From: JAGPCK01 sp041675505
Lineage (GTDB): Bacteria > Bacteroidota > Bacteroidia > UKL13-3
Assembly: GCA_041675505.1 (NCBI GenBank)
Contig: JBAYTR010000018.1
Span: 17,890-81,889, forward strand
DNA length: 64,000 nt
Direction: 5' to 3'
Shown: piece by piece, positions 1 through 7,945 of the stretch
Layout of the letters: each line of letters starts with the position of its first letter
Position numbering within the stretch: position 1 is the stretch's first letter
Program-made: the position numbers and the translations under genes
Notes under the pieces: model-generated
What the model saw: the letters and a program-made list of their open reading frames with translations, nothing else
Databases searched by the model: none
What the model was told of the DNA's origin: nothing

Positions 1-1
1 C

Positions 2-439
2 AAAAACGCCCTTCAAAAAGGAGAAATCACACTCAGCAACAATAAAATATGGCGACCTGTACTGGGATTAAATGATTTGTGTGTGGCTTACCACAACGGC
101 ATTGAGGCCATGCTGAACGGTGGACACATCTTCAACATCAGCTCCTTCAACGCTACCATCGGAGAGCTGGCTTTGTCTGTTGTAAGTTTCATCAAAGAAA
201 AATATGGCACCGACATATCAGTGAAAAACCTGGAAAAACAAGATTACCGCAACTACAAGGTAAGTACAGATAAAGCAAAACAACTCTTAAACTTTAATCC
301 CCTACAAAATGATTTGGATATTCTCAGTGACCTACATGAGCATGTGGATTTATTCCGCGATTTTGATGATGAAAAATACTACAACATCAATGTATTCCAA
401 AAAATAATGTTGTCTGACTCCCTTACTCTCACCGCATGA
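2..439 (+). CDS. NAD-dependent epimerase/dehydratase family protein, C-terminal part (5' truncated by window)
   Basis: The reading frame is open from the first bases of the window, so only the C-terminal ~145 residues are present and the true start lies upstream. The segment RPVLGLNDLCVAYHNGIEAM followed by GHIFNISSFNATIGELA matches the C-terminal substrate-binding lobe of extended short-chain dehydrogenases acting on nucleotide sugars (usual pattern RPFVHVxDVAxA ... FNVG ... T..ELA). The NAD-binding Rossmann part is outside the window, so the substrate cannot be named. It overlaps rfbD by four bases (ATGA), which suggests one transcript and a role in surface polysaccharide sugar supply. Confidence 0.75.
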   Translation, partial: KNALQKGEITLSNNKIWRPVLGLNDLCVAYHNGIEAMLNGGHIFNISSFNATIGELALSVVSFIKEKYGTDISVKNLEKQDYRNYKVSTDKAKQLLNFNPLQNDLDILSDLHEHVDLFRDFDDEKYYNINVFQKIMLSDSLTLTA

Positions 440-1311
440 AAATATTAGTAACAGGCGCAAATGGACAACTGGGTGCTGATATTGTAACCTCCATGACTAA
501 TGCAGGTCAGGACGTAATCGGCCTGACTCACGAAGACTTGGATATAGGCAATCTGATGGAAGTAAAAAATCAGATTATACGCGTGCAACCTCAGGTGGTT
601 ATTAATACCGCAGCATTTCACAATGTAGATGCCTGCGAAAAGGATATGGCCATGGCCAAACGAATCAATACCGATGCACCAGGTTTTATGGCACGCATGT
701 GTCGCTACAGAAGTGCACGATTCATTCACATCAGCACCGATTATGTTTTTGACGGTAAACAAAACAAACCGTATGCTGAAACCGATAATGCCACTCCGTT
801 AAACGTTTACGGTCTATCAAAACTGATGGGTGAAAAAAAGATTGAAGCAGAAGGAGGCGATTATATGATTGCCCGGGTATCTGCTTTATACGGTACCCAT
901 CCGTGCAGAGCAAAAAACGGATTAAACTTCATTCAGTTGATGCTGAAGCTGGCGGAAAAAGGAGAAGTGCGGGTAGTAAATGATGAATTTGTTTCCCCCA
1001 CGGCTACGGCCGATGTGGCTAAACAGTTAACCCGCTTATTGTCGAGCGATGTACAGGGCATTACGCACATGACTTCAGAAGGACAATGCAGTTGGTATGA
1101 ATTTGCTGATGCTATTTTCCGCAACAGCAATACTGATGTAAAATTACACAGTGCCAACTCATCAGATTTCCCTGCAAAAATTGCCCGTCCCAAATATTCA
1201 GTATTAGAAAACTCCCTGCTTAAACGCAGAGGTGTTAACCTGATGCCGCAGTGGGAAGAATCACTTAAGAATTATTTGAATACAATAAACTATACAACGA
1301 ATGGAGAATAA
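436..1311 (+). CDS. rfbD: dTDP-4-dehydrorhamnose reductase
   Basis: A 291-residue extended SDR enzyme. The family reduces dTDP-4-dehydro-L-rhamnose to dTDP-L-rhamnose in the cytoplasm with NAD(P)H. Visible features are the N-terminal dinucleotide-binding GANGQLG (residues 8-14), the STDYVFDG block (100-107) and the catalytic Tyr125-x-x-x-Lys129. Length is normal for RmlD/RfbD. The ATG overlaps the preceding epimerase stop by four bases, and its own stop lies 11 bases inside the next gene, so it is translationally coupled on both sides. Related SDRs exist for other dTDP sugars, so rhamnose is the most likely but not the only possible product. Confidence 0.85.
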   Translation: MKILVTGANGQLGADIVTSMTNAGQDVIGLTHEDLDIGNLMEVKNQIIRVQPQVVINTAAFHNVDACEKDMAMAKRINTDAPGFMARMCRYRSARFIHISTDYVFDGKQNKPYAETDNATPLNVYGLSKLMGEKKIEAEGGDYMIARVSALYGTHPCRAKNGLNFIQLMLKLAEKGEVRVVNDEFVSPTATADVAKQLTRLLSSDVQGITHMTSEGQCSWYEFADAIFRNSNTDVKLHSANSSDFPAKIARPKYSVLENSLLKRRGVNLMPQWEESLKNYLNTINYTTNGE

Positions 1312-2686
1312 CAGATTACGTACGCTGGCTGAGCCCTTTAAAATAAAAATGGTGGAGCCGCTCAAAATTACTACAGAAGAATACCGCAAAACTGCTTTGG
1401 AAAAAGCCGGAAACAATCCGTTTCTTTTACGCTCTGATGATGTATTTATTGACCTGCTCACCGATAGCGGAACCGGTGCCATGAGCGACAAACAATGGAG
1501 CGGCATTATGATGGGAGATGAAAGTTATGCCGGTGCCAGAAGCTGGGTGCATTTGGAAAGTGTGGTAAAAGAACTTACCGGTATGCCTTACATTTTACCC
1601 ACCCACCAGGGCCGTGCAGCAGAGCGTATCTTGTATGGTCTATTGGGCGGACCCGATAAAATATTCATCAGCAATACGCACTTTGACACTACACGAGCTA
1701 ACATAGAATTTACTGGCGCAACAGCTATTGATATTCTGCCTGAAGAAGCACTGGACCCGCAGGCTGATTTACCTTTTAAAGGAAACATTGACTTAGATAA
1801 ACTGCAGGAACTCATCAAAGAGTACGGTAAAGAAAAAATTGCCGCAGTAATTATTACCGTTACCAACAACTCCTCAGGTGGCCAGCCTGTGAGCATGGCT
1901 AATGTAAAAGGCCTGCGCAAAATATGTGACGAACACGGATTGCTGCTGGTGATAGACGGCTGTCGCATTGCAGAGAACAGTTATTTTGTACAACACCGTG
2001 AGCAAGGCTATGAAAACAAAACCTACGAAGAAATTGCCAAAGAGATGTTGCGTTTGGGTGATGCTTTTGTGATGAGTGCAAAAAAAGACGGACTGGTGAA
2101 CATGGGTGGATTGCTTACTCTGCGGGATGAAGAGATGGCCCGAAAATGTACGAACCTGCTCATTATCTCGGAGGGTTTTACTACCTACGGTGGTTTATCG
2201 GGCAGAGATATGGAAGCGCTTGCCATCGGACTAAAAGAAGTTTTTGATGCCGATTACCTGCACTACCGCATTCGAAGCACCGCTTATCTGGGTGAACACC
2301 TCAAAGCCAAAGGTATTCCGGTAGTGTGGCCCATTGGCGGACATGCCGTTTACATTGATGCAAAAAAACTCTACCCGTCCATACCTGTAGAAGAATATCC
2401 GGGACAGGCTTTGGTGTGCGACCTGTACATCAAAGGCGGTATCCGTTGTGTGGAAGTTGGCAGTGTAATGTTCGGACATTACGATAAAGAAGGTAAACTG
2501 GTGCCTGCCAAAAATGAACTGGTACGTTTAGCTATTCCCAGAAGAGTATACACACAAAGCCACATTGATTATGTACTGGATGTGTTTGACGACATACTCG
2601 ATATGTGCCAACAACAGCACGGTTACCGCATAACCTATGAACCACCTTTCTTAAGACACTTCACTGCCAAATTTGAAAAAATATAA
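1301..2686 (+). CDS. tnaA: Tryptophanase (L-tryptophan indole-lyase)
   Basis: A 461-residue PLP-dependent beta-eliminating lyase. The family splits tryptophan to indole, pyruvate and ammonia. The N-terminus (MENNRLRTLAEPFKIKMVEP) lines up with known tryptophanases, supporting the 1301 start even though it overlaps rfbD by 11 bases. The PLP lysine is K262 in MSAKKDG. Two positions separate tryptophanase from tyrosine phenol-lyase: here the C-terminal LRHFTAKF carries His453, and RCVEVG has Val386 where tyrosine phenol-lyase has Arg. Both point to tryptophan as substrate. A paralogue with the opposite residues lies 480 bases downstream (3169-4554). Assignment rests on family knowledge; activity is inferred. 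Confidence 0.87.
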   Translation: MENNRLRTLAEPFKIKMVEPLKITTEEYRKTALEKAGNNPFLLRSDDVFIDLLTDSGTGAMSDKQWSGIMMGDESYAGARSWVHLESVVKELTGMPYILPTHQGRAAERILYGLLGGPDKIFISNTHFDTTRANIEFTGATAIDILPEEALDPQADLPFKGNIDLDKLQELIKEYGKEKIAAVIITVTNNSSGGQPVSMANVKGLRKICDEHGLLLVIDGCRIAENSYFVQHREQGYENKTYEEIAKEMLRLGDAFVMSAKKDGLVNMGGLLTLRDEEMARKCTNLLIISEGFTTYGGLSGRDMEALAIGLKEVFDADYLHYRIRSTAYLGEHLKAKGIPVVWPIGGHAVYIDAKKLYPSIPVEEYPGQALVCDLYIKGGIRCVEVGSVMFGHYDKEGKLVPAKNELVRLAIPRRVYTQSHIDYVLDVFDDILDMCQQQHGYRITYEPPFLRHFTAKFEKI

Positions 2687-2697
2687 TTTACGTACAC

Positions 2698-3150
2698 ATG
2701 GAATCACACGAATATGAAGTAAGCATCAACTGGCTGGAACTGAAAAAAGGAACCATGAAAGCTCCGGGAATAAATGAACACATTACTGTTGCCACTCCAC
2801 CTGAATTCAACGGAGGCATGCACGGAATATGGTCACCTGAACACCTGTTTACCGCAGCGGTGAATAGTTGTTTCATGACAACTTTTTTGGCCGTTGCTGA
2901 ATTTTCAAAATTTGAGTACATCGATTTCGAATGTAAATCGAGAGGCATACTGACCAAAGCCGATGGCAGATACGCCATGACACATGTAGAGCTGGAACCT
3001 ACCCTCACGGTGAGCAATGAAGAAGACAGAGAAAAGGCTGAACGCATATTGGTGAAAGCAGAAAAAGCCTGCCTTATTTCCAACTCCATTAAATCAACCA
3101 CCTCCTTAAAAATAAACATTCAACTGGCTGCTAAACCTGTTGAGGAGTAA
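2698..3150 (+). CDS. OsmC/Ohr family protein
   Basis: A 150-residue small cytoplasmic protein of the OsmC fold. It shows TPPEFNGGMHGIWSPEHLF followed by AVNSCFMTTFLAVAEF, which contains the conserved helix cysteine, and a later segment EKAERILVKAEKACLISNSI with the second cysteine. OsmC proteins reduce organic hydroperoxides with paired cysteines, although many members have unproven roles. The gene sits 11 bases after tryptophanase and 18 bases before tyrosine phenol-lyase, so it is in the same operon. Whether it detoxifies something linked to indole or phenol production is speculation. Confidence 0.85.
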   Translation: MESHEYEVSINWLELKKGTMKAPGINEHITVATPPEFNGGMHGIWSPEHLFTAAVNSCFMTTFLAVAEFSKFEYIDFECKSRGILTKADGRYAMTHVELEPTLTVSNEEDREKAERILVKAEKACLISNSIKSTTSLKINIQLAAKPVEE

Positions 3151-3168
3151 AAATTAATTCCACTAAAA

Positions 3169-4554
3169 ATGAAAAAACAATTGATCAAACGTTCATGGGC
3201 CGAGCCCTACAGAATGAAAATGATTGAACTGCTCAAAATGACCACACGTACCCAACGGGTAAAGGCCATGAAAGAAGCAGGATACAACACCTTTTTACTT
3301 CGTTCAGAAGATGTATACATTGATTTGCTAACCGATAGCGGAACCAATGCCATGAGCGACCGGCAATGGAGTGCCTTTATGTTAGGTGACGAAGCCTATG
3401 CCGGCAGCAGCAGCTTCTATAAAATGGAAGCTGCTATTCAGAAGTATTACGGCTACAAATACATCATTCCCACACACCAGGGTCGTGGTGCAGAAAATAT
3501 TTTGTCAAAGATTCTCATCAAAAAAGGAGACATCGTTCCCGGAAATATGTATTTCACCACTACCCGCCTGCACCAGGAATTGGCCGGAGGAAAATTCCAC
3601 GACATTATCATTGATGAGGCACACGACCCACTCAACGAACATCCTTTTAAAGGTAATGTTGACCTGAATAAACTCGAAGCTCTGGTAAAAAAATACGGAG
3701 CTGAAAAAATTCCGTATGTGAGCATTGCCACCAATGTAAACATGGCAGGCGGACAACCCATCAGCATCAAAAATCTGAAAGAGCTGAGAGCCTATACCAA
3801 AAAACACGGTATACGTATTATACACGACATGACCCGTGTAGCTGAAAATGCGTACTTCATTCAACAGCGCGAAAAAGGTTACAACACAAAATCAGTGAAA
3901 GAGATTGTGAAGGAAATTTGTTCACTTACTGACGGTGCTACCATGAGTGCCAAAAAAGATGCCCTGGTAAACATTGGCGGATTTATGGCTACCAATGAAT
4001 GGGACGTGTATGAAGAAGCACGTAACATGGTGGTGGTATACGAGGGCTTACATACTTATGGCGGATTGGCAGGAAGAGACATGGAAGCTATTGCAGTGGG
4101 CATTGGTGAAAGTGTTGACGACCATCACCAGAAGGCACGTGTGGGTCAGGTAGAATACCTGGGGCACCGCATGGAAGAATACGGTATCCCTATTGTGAAG
4201 CCCATTGGCGGACATGGCATATTTGTAGACGCGAAAGCATTTTTGCCTCACCTTACACAGGATCAGTTTCCTGCACAAACACTGGCCGCTGAAATTTATA
4301 TTGACTCAGGTGTGCGCACCATGGAACGCGGTATTGTTTCAGCCGGAAGAAAAGCCAATGGAGAAAACTATTATCCAAAACTGGAGTTGGTACGTTTTAC
4401 CATTCCGCGCAGGGTGTATACACAGGCACACATGGATGTAATTGCCGAATCAGCAGCTGCCGTGTTGGAGCGCAGAGACAAAATCAAAGGTTTAAAAATG
4501 GTTTACGAACCTAAATATTTAAGATTCTTTCAGGCACGTTTCGAGCAACTATGA
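3169..4554 (+). CDS. tpl: Tyrosine phenol-lyase (beta-tyrosinase)
   Basis: A 461-residue PLP enzyme paralogous to the upstream tryptophanase. The family cleaves tyrosine to phenol, pyruvate and ammonia. The sequence follows the Citrobacter-type enzyme closely (EAGYNTFLL, YIDLLTDSGTNAMSD, GNMYFTTTRLHQE, NMAGGQPIS). The PLP lysine is K263 in MSAKKDA. Arg387 in TMERGIVSAG corresponds to the substrate-side arginine of tyrosine phenol-lyase, and Phe453 in LRFFQARF replaces the tryptophanase histidine. Its stop overlaps the NorC-like gene by four bases. Production of phenol is inferred from these residues, not shown. Confidence 0.87.
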   Translation: MKKQLIKRSWAEPYRMKMIELLKMTTRTQRVKAMKEAGYNTFLLRSEDVYIDLLTDSGTNAMSDRQWSAFMLGDEAYAGSSSFYKMEAAIQKYYGYKYIIPTHQGRGAENILSKILIKKGDIVPGNMYFTTTRLHQELAGGKFHDIIIDEAHDPLNEHPFKGNVDLNKLEALVKKYGAEKIPYVSIATNVNMAGGQPISIKNLKELRAYTKKHGIRIIHDMTRVAENAYFIQQREKGYNTKSVKEIVKEICSLTDGATMSAKKDALVNIGGFMATNEWDVYEEARNMVVVYEGLHTYGGLAGRDMEAIAVGIGESVDDHHQKARVGQVEYLGHRMEEYGIPIVKPIGGHGIFVDAKAFLPHLTQDQFPAQTLAAEIYIDSGVRTMERGIVSAGRKANGENYYPKLELVRFTIPRRVYTQAHMDVIAESAAAVLERRDKIKGLKMVYEPKYLRFFQARFEQL

Positions 4555-4970
4555 AAATTCATCCGCGACATATTTTCGTTGTTTTGTGTGTGCTCTTTTT
4601 GGCCTATTCTTTCTCTATTTATACTGCACCGTTACGCAATGCAACTGAATTGCAACTTGCAAATTCACAGGCCGGAGAAGGGCGTTTGGTATGGCAAAAA
4701 TACAATTGCCAGAGTTGCCACCAGCTCTATGGATTAGGTGGTTATCTGGGACCTGATTTAACCAACCTGATGTCGTCACCCGGTAAAGACAGCACTTACA
4801 TTCATGCCTTACTCAAAAGCGGTAACAAACAAATGCCCGTGTTCGATTTAACTGATGAGGAACTTACCCGACTGCTGGCTTTTCTGAGAGCAGCGGATGC
4901 CACCGGAAACGGACGACCCGCATCCTACAAAACATTGTGGAACGGAATGATTGAACAACAACATGACTAA
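4551..4970 (+). CDS. norC: Membrane-anchored cytochrome c, NorC-like
   Basis: A 139-residue protein with one N-terminal membrane anchor (about residues 8-24) and a single periplasmic class I c-type haem domain. The haem motif is C53-Q-S-C56-H57, followed by QLYGLGGYLGPDLTN, which matches the NorC subunit pattern (CxxCHxLxGxGxYxxPxL). Met95 in KQMPVF is the likely sixth ligand. NorC passes electrons to NorB in cytochrome c-dependent nitric oxide reductase. The NorB-like gene follows with an 8-base overlap, so they are almost certainly one complex. Because that partner lacks several canonical ligands, the substrate is uncertain. Confidence 0.82.
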   Translation: MKIHPRHIFVVLCVLFLAYSFSIYTAPLRNATELQLANSQAGEGRLVWQKYNCQSCHQLYGLGGYLGPDLTNLMSSPGKDSTYIHALLKSGNKQMPVFDLTDEELTRLLAFLRAADATGNGRPASYKTLWNGMIEQQHD

Positions 4971-6351
4971 CACTATTCAACCTGTAGCTAAAACATTTTT
5001 GGCGCTGGCACTGCTGATGCTATTACTGGGATTGGGCTTAGGTGTAACCGCAGCACACAGCTACCTCTATCCCGACTTGTGGAAGAACTCTGCTGTGGGT
5101 TTTTCTGCGCTACGCCCCATGCACGTTTCCTCTGTTTTGTTCTGGATTATACTGGGAGCAACTGGCTGCGTATACAGCGGGTTGTGGCATAAATACGGAC
5201 ACCTGCTTTCAACCACACTCGCTGCTGTACAACTGGCCTTATGGATAATTGCTATCGTATGGATTTTTTACAATTACCTGCACAGCAATTTTGGTGGCAG
5301 AGAATATTGGGAGTTTAATCCCTGGCCGGCATTGCCCATTGCTCTAGCCTGGTTGTTATTTATTATCAACTTTATCAAAGTGGCAAAAACCATCCGACAA
5401 TGGCCCGTATACTTATGGATGTGGATGACCGGTTTGGTGTTTTTCCTTTTCACCTTTATCGAAAACTACCTGTGGTTATTTCCTTACTTCCGCGAACACT
5501 TTGTGACTGACATGACCATTCAATGGAAAGCCAACGGTTCGCTGGTAGGTTCATGGAACCAACTACTTTACGGCACTGCCATATTCCTGATGGAAAAAAT
5601 AAGCGGGGATAAAAAAACGGCTTACAGCAAACTCTCTTTTGCCATGTATTTTCTGGGATTGTTCAACCTCATGTTTAACTGGGGGCACCACGTTTACACC
5701 CTTCCTACCGATGCGTATGTACGTTATGTGGGTTATGCCGTAAGCATGACGGAATGGATATTCTTTGCCCGAATCATTTACACCTGGAAACAAAGTGTAA
5801 GTAGCATGCAAAAGCACTACCACTACTTCCCGTATCGTTTTTTAATGGCTTCTGAAATATGGGTATTCATCAACATGGGGCAGGCCATTATCATGTCCAT
5901 ACCTGCGTTTAATCTGTATACACACGGCACTCACGTTACAGTAGCCCATGCTATGGGAACAACCATCGGCATCAACTCCATGATATTGCTGGCCGCTTGT
6001 TTTGAATTTCTTGACACTCGGTGTTATCCCGCTGAAGGAAATAAAAAATGGCTGAACATTTCTTTTTGGGGCACACAAGTAGCTTTGTTTATTTTCTGGT
6101 TCTCCCTCAACGCAGCCGGTATAGAAAAAGGTTTGTGGCAAATGGGGAATACCACCACTTCCTTCAGCACTATGATGAGCGGACTGAGTAACTGGTTCCT
6201 GCTTTTTGTGTATTCAGGTGTTGTACTGATGATCACCATAGGCATACTGGCCGTTGTGCTGCTGCGTAATTACGTTGCCTGCAACATTAAACAACGCAAA
6301 CAGGTAACACGTAAAAAAGAAAAAACATCCACTGAGATAAAATTTGCATAA
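4963..6351 (+). CDS. NorB-like haem-copper family membrane subunit with altered metal ligands
   Basis: A 462-residue protein with about 12 membrane segments. ATG 4963 is preferred over the in-frame TTG at 4951. Family marks present: HVSSVLFW (His54, low-spin haem), GHHVYT (His242-His243, two FeB ligands), MTEW (Glu264) and the haem b3 histidine His329 in VAHAMG. By eye alignment with NorB, the helix that normally carries HxxxE reads NGSLVGSWNQLLYG and lacks the third FeB histidine and the catalytic glutamate, and the usual HxH motif is HAM, replacing the second low-spin haem histidine with Met331. It pairs with the upstream cytochrome c. It may be a divergent NO reductase, an NO dismutase-like enzyme, or something else. 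Confidence 0.75.
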   Translation: MTNTIQPVAKTFLALALLMLLLGLGLGVTAAHSYLYPDLWKNSAVGFSALRPMHVSSVLFWIILGATGCVYSGLWHKYGHLLSTTLAAVQLALWIIAIVWIFYNYLHSNFGGREYWEFNPWPALPIALAWLLFIINFIKVAKTIRQWPVYLWMWMTGLVFFLFTFIENYLWLFPYFREHFVTDMTIQWKANGSLVGSWNQLLYGTAIFLMEKISGDKKTAYSKLSFAMYFLGLFNLMFNWGHHVYTLPTDAYVRYVGYAVSMTEWIFFARIIYTWKQSVSSMQKHYHYFPYRFLMASEIWVFINMGQAIIMSIPAFNLYTHGTHVTVAHAMGTTIGINSMILLAACFEFLDTRCYPAEGNKKWLNISFWGTQVALFIFWFSLNAAGIEKGLWQMGNTTTSFSTMMSGLSNWFLLFVYSGVVLMITIGILAVVLLRNYVACNIKQRKQVTRKKEKTSTEIKFA

Positions 6352-6352
6352 C

Positions 6353-7534
6353 ATGAGTACACTCTCTTTTAATGAACTTAAAACTGCTTACGCCCATAAA
6401 ACGGATAAGGAAATACGTTTCACACAACTGGTGTTTACCTTGCTTCATTACCCCTGGTTGGTAAAAATACTCTCACGTGCAGCCAAACTTATTCTTCAAT
6501 ACAACCTGCCCTTCAAAGGAATTATCCGGTCTACTGTATTTAAAGTTTTCTGCTCCGGAGAAAATGAAGCAGAAGCATTTCAAACCATTCGTCACCTGCA
6601 CGATTACCGCGTAATGGCTGTTTTAGACTATGTATCAGAAGGCGAAAAAAGTGAAGAAGCGTTTAGCCGTAATGCTGAAAAAATAATTGCAAACATCAAT
6701 GCAGAGGTCAATGGTACAAAAGCAGATTTTATCAGTGTAAAACTTACGGGATTGGAAGACCCTGATTTTCTCACTCAAATTAATCACACCCACAATCAAC
6801 TGAGCAGCTCACAACAAAACCGATACAACCGTTTTAGAAAACACGTTGAAGATATTTGCCGTGCTGCTGCAGAAAAAAATATTATGGTGTACATTGATGC
6901 GGAAGAAACCTGGATGCAGGAGGTGATTGATTCCTTAACCGAGCAAATGATGAAACAATTTAACCACGAAAAGGTAATTGTATTCAACACCCTGCAAATG
7001 TACCGTACCGACAGAGTAGCGTATTTACAAGCAGCCATTGCACGGGCACGGCAATACAAGTATTTATGCGGCATTAAACTGGTACGTGGAGCTTACCTGG
7101 AAAAAGAAACCCGACATGCCGCAGAGGTTGGCTTACCCAATCCGGTGTTTGAAAAAAAATCGGATACAGATAAATCGTTTAACACCGCCACCGAAATTTG
7201 TCTGCAAAATCATGATGTAGTGGTTACCTGCATTGCTTCTCATAATGAAGAAAGCGTTCAATATGCCATTGACTGCCTGAAGAAGTACAACGTTACCAAC
7301 CCGATGGAGAAATTACAATTCTCACAGTTGTACGGTATGAGCGACCACATCACGTTTAATCTGGCGGCTCATGGCTACCATGCTTCCAAATATTTGCCCT
7401 ATGGCGAAGTAGAAAAAGCGATTCCTTACCTGATGCGCAGAGCTGAAGAAAATACCTCCGTAAACGGACAAATGAACCGCGAACTCGATATGCTCAAGAA
7501 AGAAATGAAACGTAGACAACATTCCGATGATTAG
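6353..7534 (+). CDS. putA: Proline dehydrogenase
   Basis: A 393-residue monofunctional FAD-dependent proline dehydrogenase of the type common in Bacteroidota and mitochondria. It oxidises proline to pyrroline-5-carboxylate and feeds electrons to the quinone pool. Recognisable blocks are LDYVSEGE, YIDAEETWMQ, GIKLVRGAYLEKE, ASHNEESVQ, QLYGMSDHITF, YLPYG and PYLMRRAEEN. There is no aldehyde dehydrogenase domain, so it covers only the first step. ATG 6353 follows the NorB-like stop by one base; an in-frame TTG at 6344 is less likely. The symbol follows common usage for the PRODH domain; prodH would be equally correct. Confidence 0.88.
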   Translation: MSTLSFNELKTAYAHKTDKEIRFTQLVFTLLHYPWLVKILSRAAKLILQYNLPFKGIIRSTVFKVFCSGENEAEAFQTIRHLHDYRVMAVLDYVSEGEKSEEAFSRNAEKIIANINAEVNGTKADFISVKLTGLEDPDFLTQINHTHNQLSSSQQNRYNRFRKHVEDICRAAAEKNIMVYIDAEETWMQEVIDSLTEQMMKQFNHEKVIVFNTLQMYRTDRVAYLQAAIARARQYKYLCGIKLVRGAYLEKETRHAAEVGLPNPVFEKKSDTDKSFNTATEICLQNHDVVVTCIASHNEESVQYAIDCLKKYNVTNPMEKLQFSQLYGMSDHITFNLAAHGYHASKYLPYGEVEKAIPYLMRRAEENTSVNGQMNRELDMLKKEMKRRQHSDD

Positions 7535-7940
7535 CGTTACAAAAATATTTCAGTTTGAAGCGGCTCATGCCATTTCAGGCTACAACGGTTCATGCAGGGA
7601 AATACATGGCCACGGTTACAAACTACACGTCACCGTAACCGGCACCAATTTTAATGAAAACAATATTCTTCTCGATTTTAAGGATTTGAAAAAAATTGTA
7701 GAGAACAGCATTCTCAAAGACTTTGACCACTCCTTATTGCTTAAACGCAATACCATCAATCTCTCTGCTACTAAAAATCTGGTGAACAAAATCTGTTGGA
7801 TTGATGGCGAGCCAACTGCCGAGTATCTGCTGAGCTACATGGTAGAAAAAATAAAACCACTTTTACCTCAGCACATCTCTCTTATGCGTCTTCGCCTTTA
7901 CGAAACAGAGTCCTGTTATGCTGAGTGGGAGAATCGCTGA
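7527..7940 (+). CDS. queD: 6-carboxytetrahydropterin synthase (QueD/PTPS family)
   Basis: A 137-residue tunnelling-fold enzyme. The family converts 7,8-dihydroneopterin triphosphate to 6-carboxytetrahydropterin for queuosine synthesis. Zinc-ligand histidines are visible in FEAAHAISG and in CREIHGHGYKL, and the cysteine just before that block is the usual catalytic residue. DFDHSLLL and LRLYETESCYAEW complete the pattern. It overlaps the proline dehydrogenase gene by eight bases and ends the plus-strand run, converging on nadB with a five-base gap. Some homologues are pyruvoyl-tetrahydropterin synthases; the cysteine-containing CREIHGHGY favours QueD. Confidence 0.85.
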   Translation: MISVTKIFQFEAAHAISGYNGSCREIHGHGYKLHVTVTGTNFNENNILLDFKDLKKIVENSILKDFDHSLLLKRNTINLSATKNLVNKICWIDGEPTAEYLLSYMVEKIKPLLPQHISLMRLRLYETESCYAEWENR

Positions 7941-7945
7941 ATACC

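Noticed and set aside
4951..4962. TTG start for the NorB-like gene
   Set aside because: An in-frame ATG four codons later, overlapping the norC stop by eight bases, is the normal coupled arrangement in this operon.
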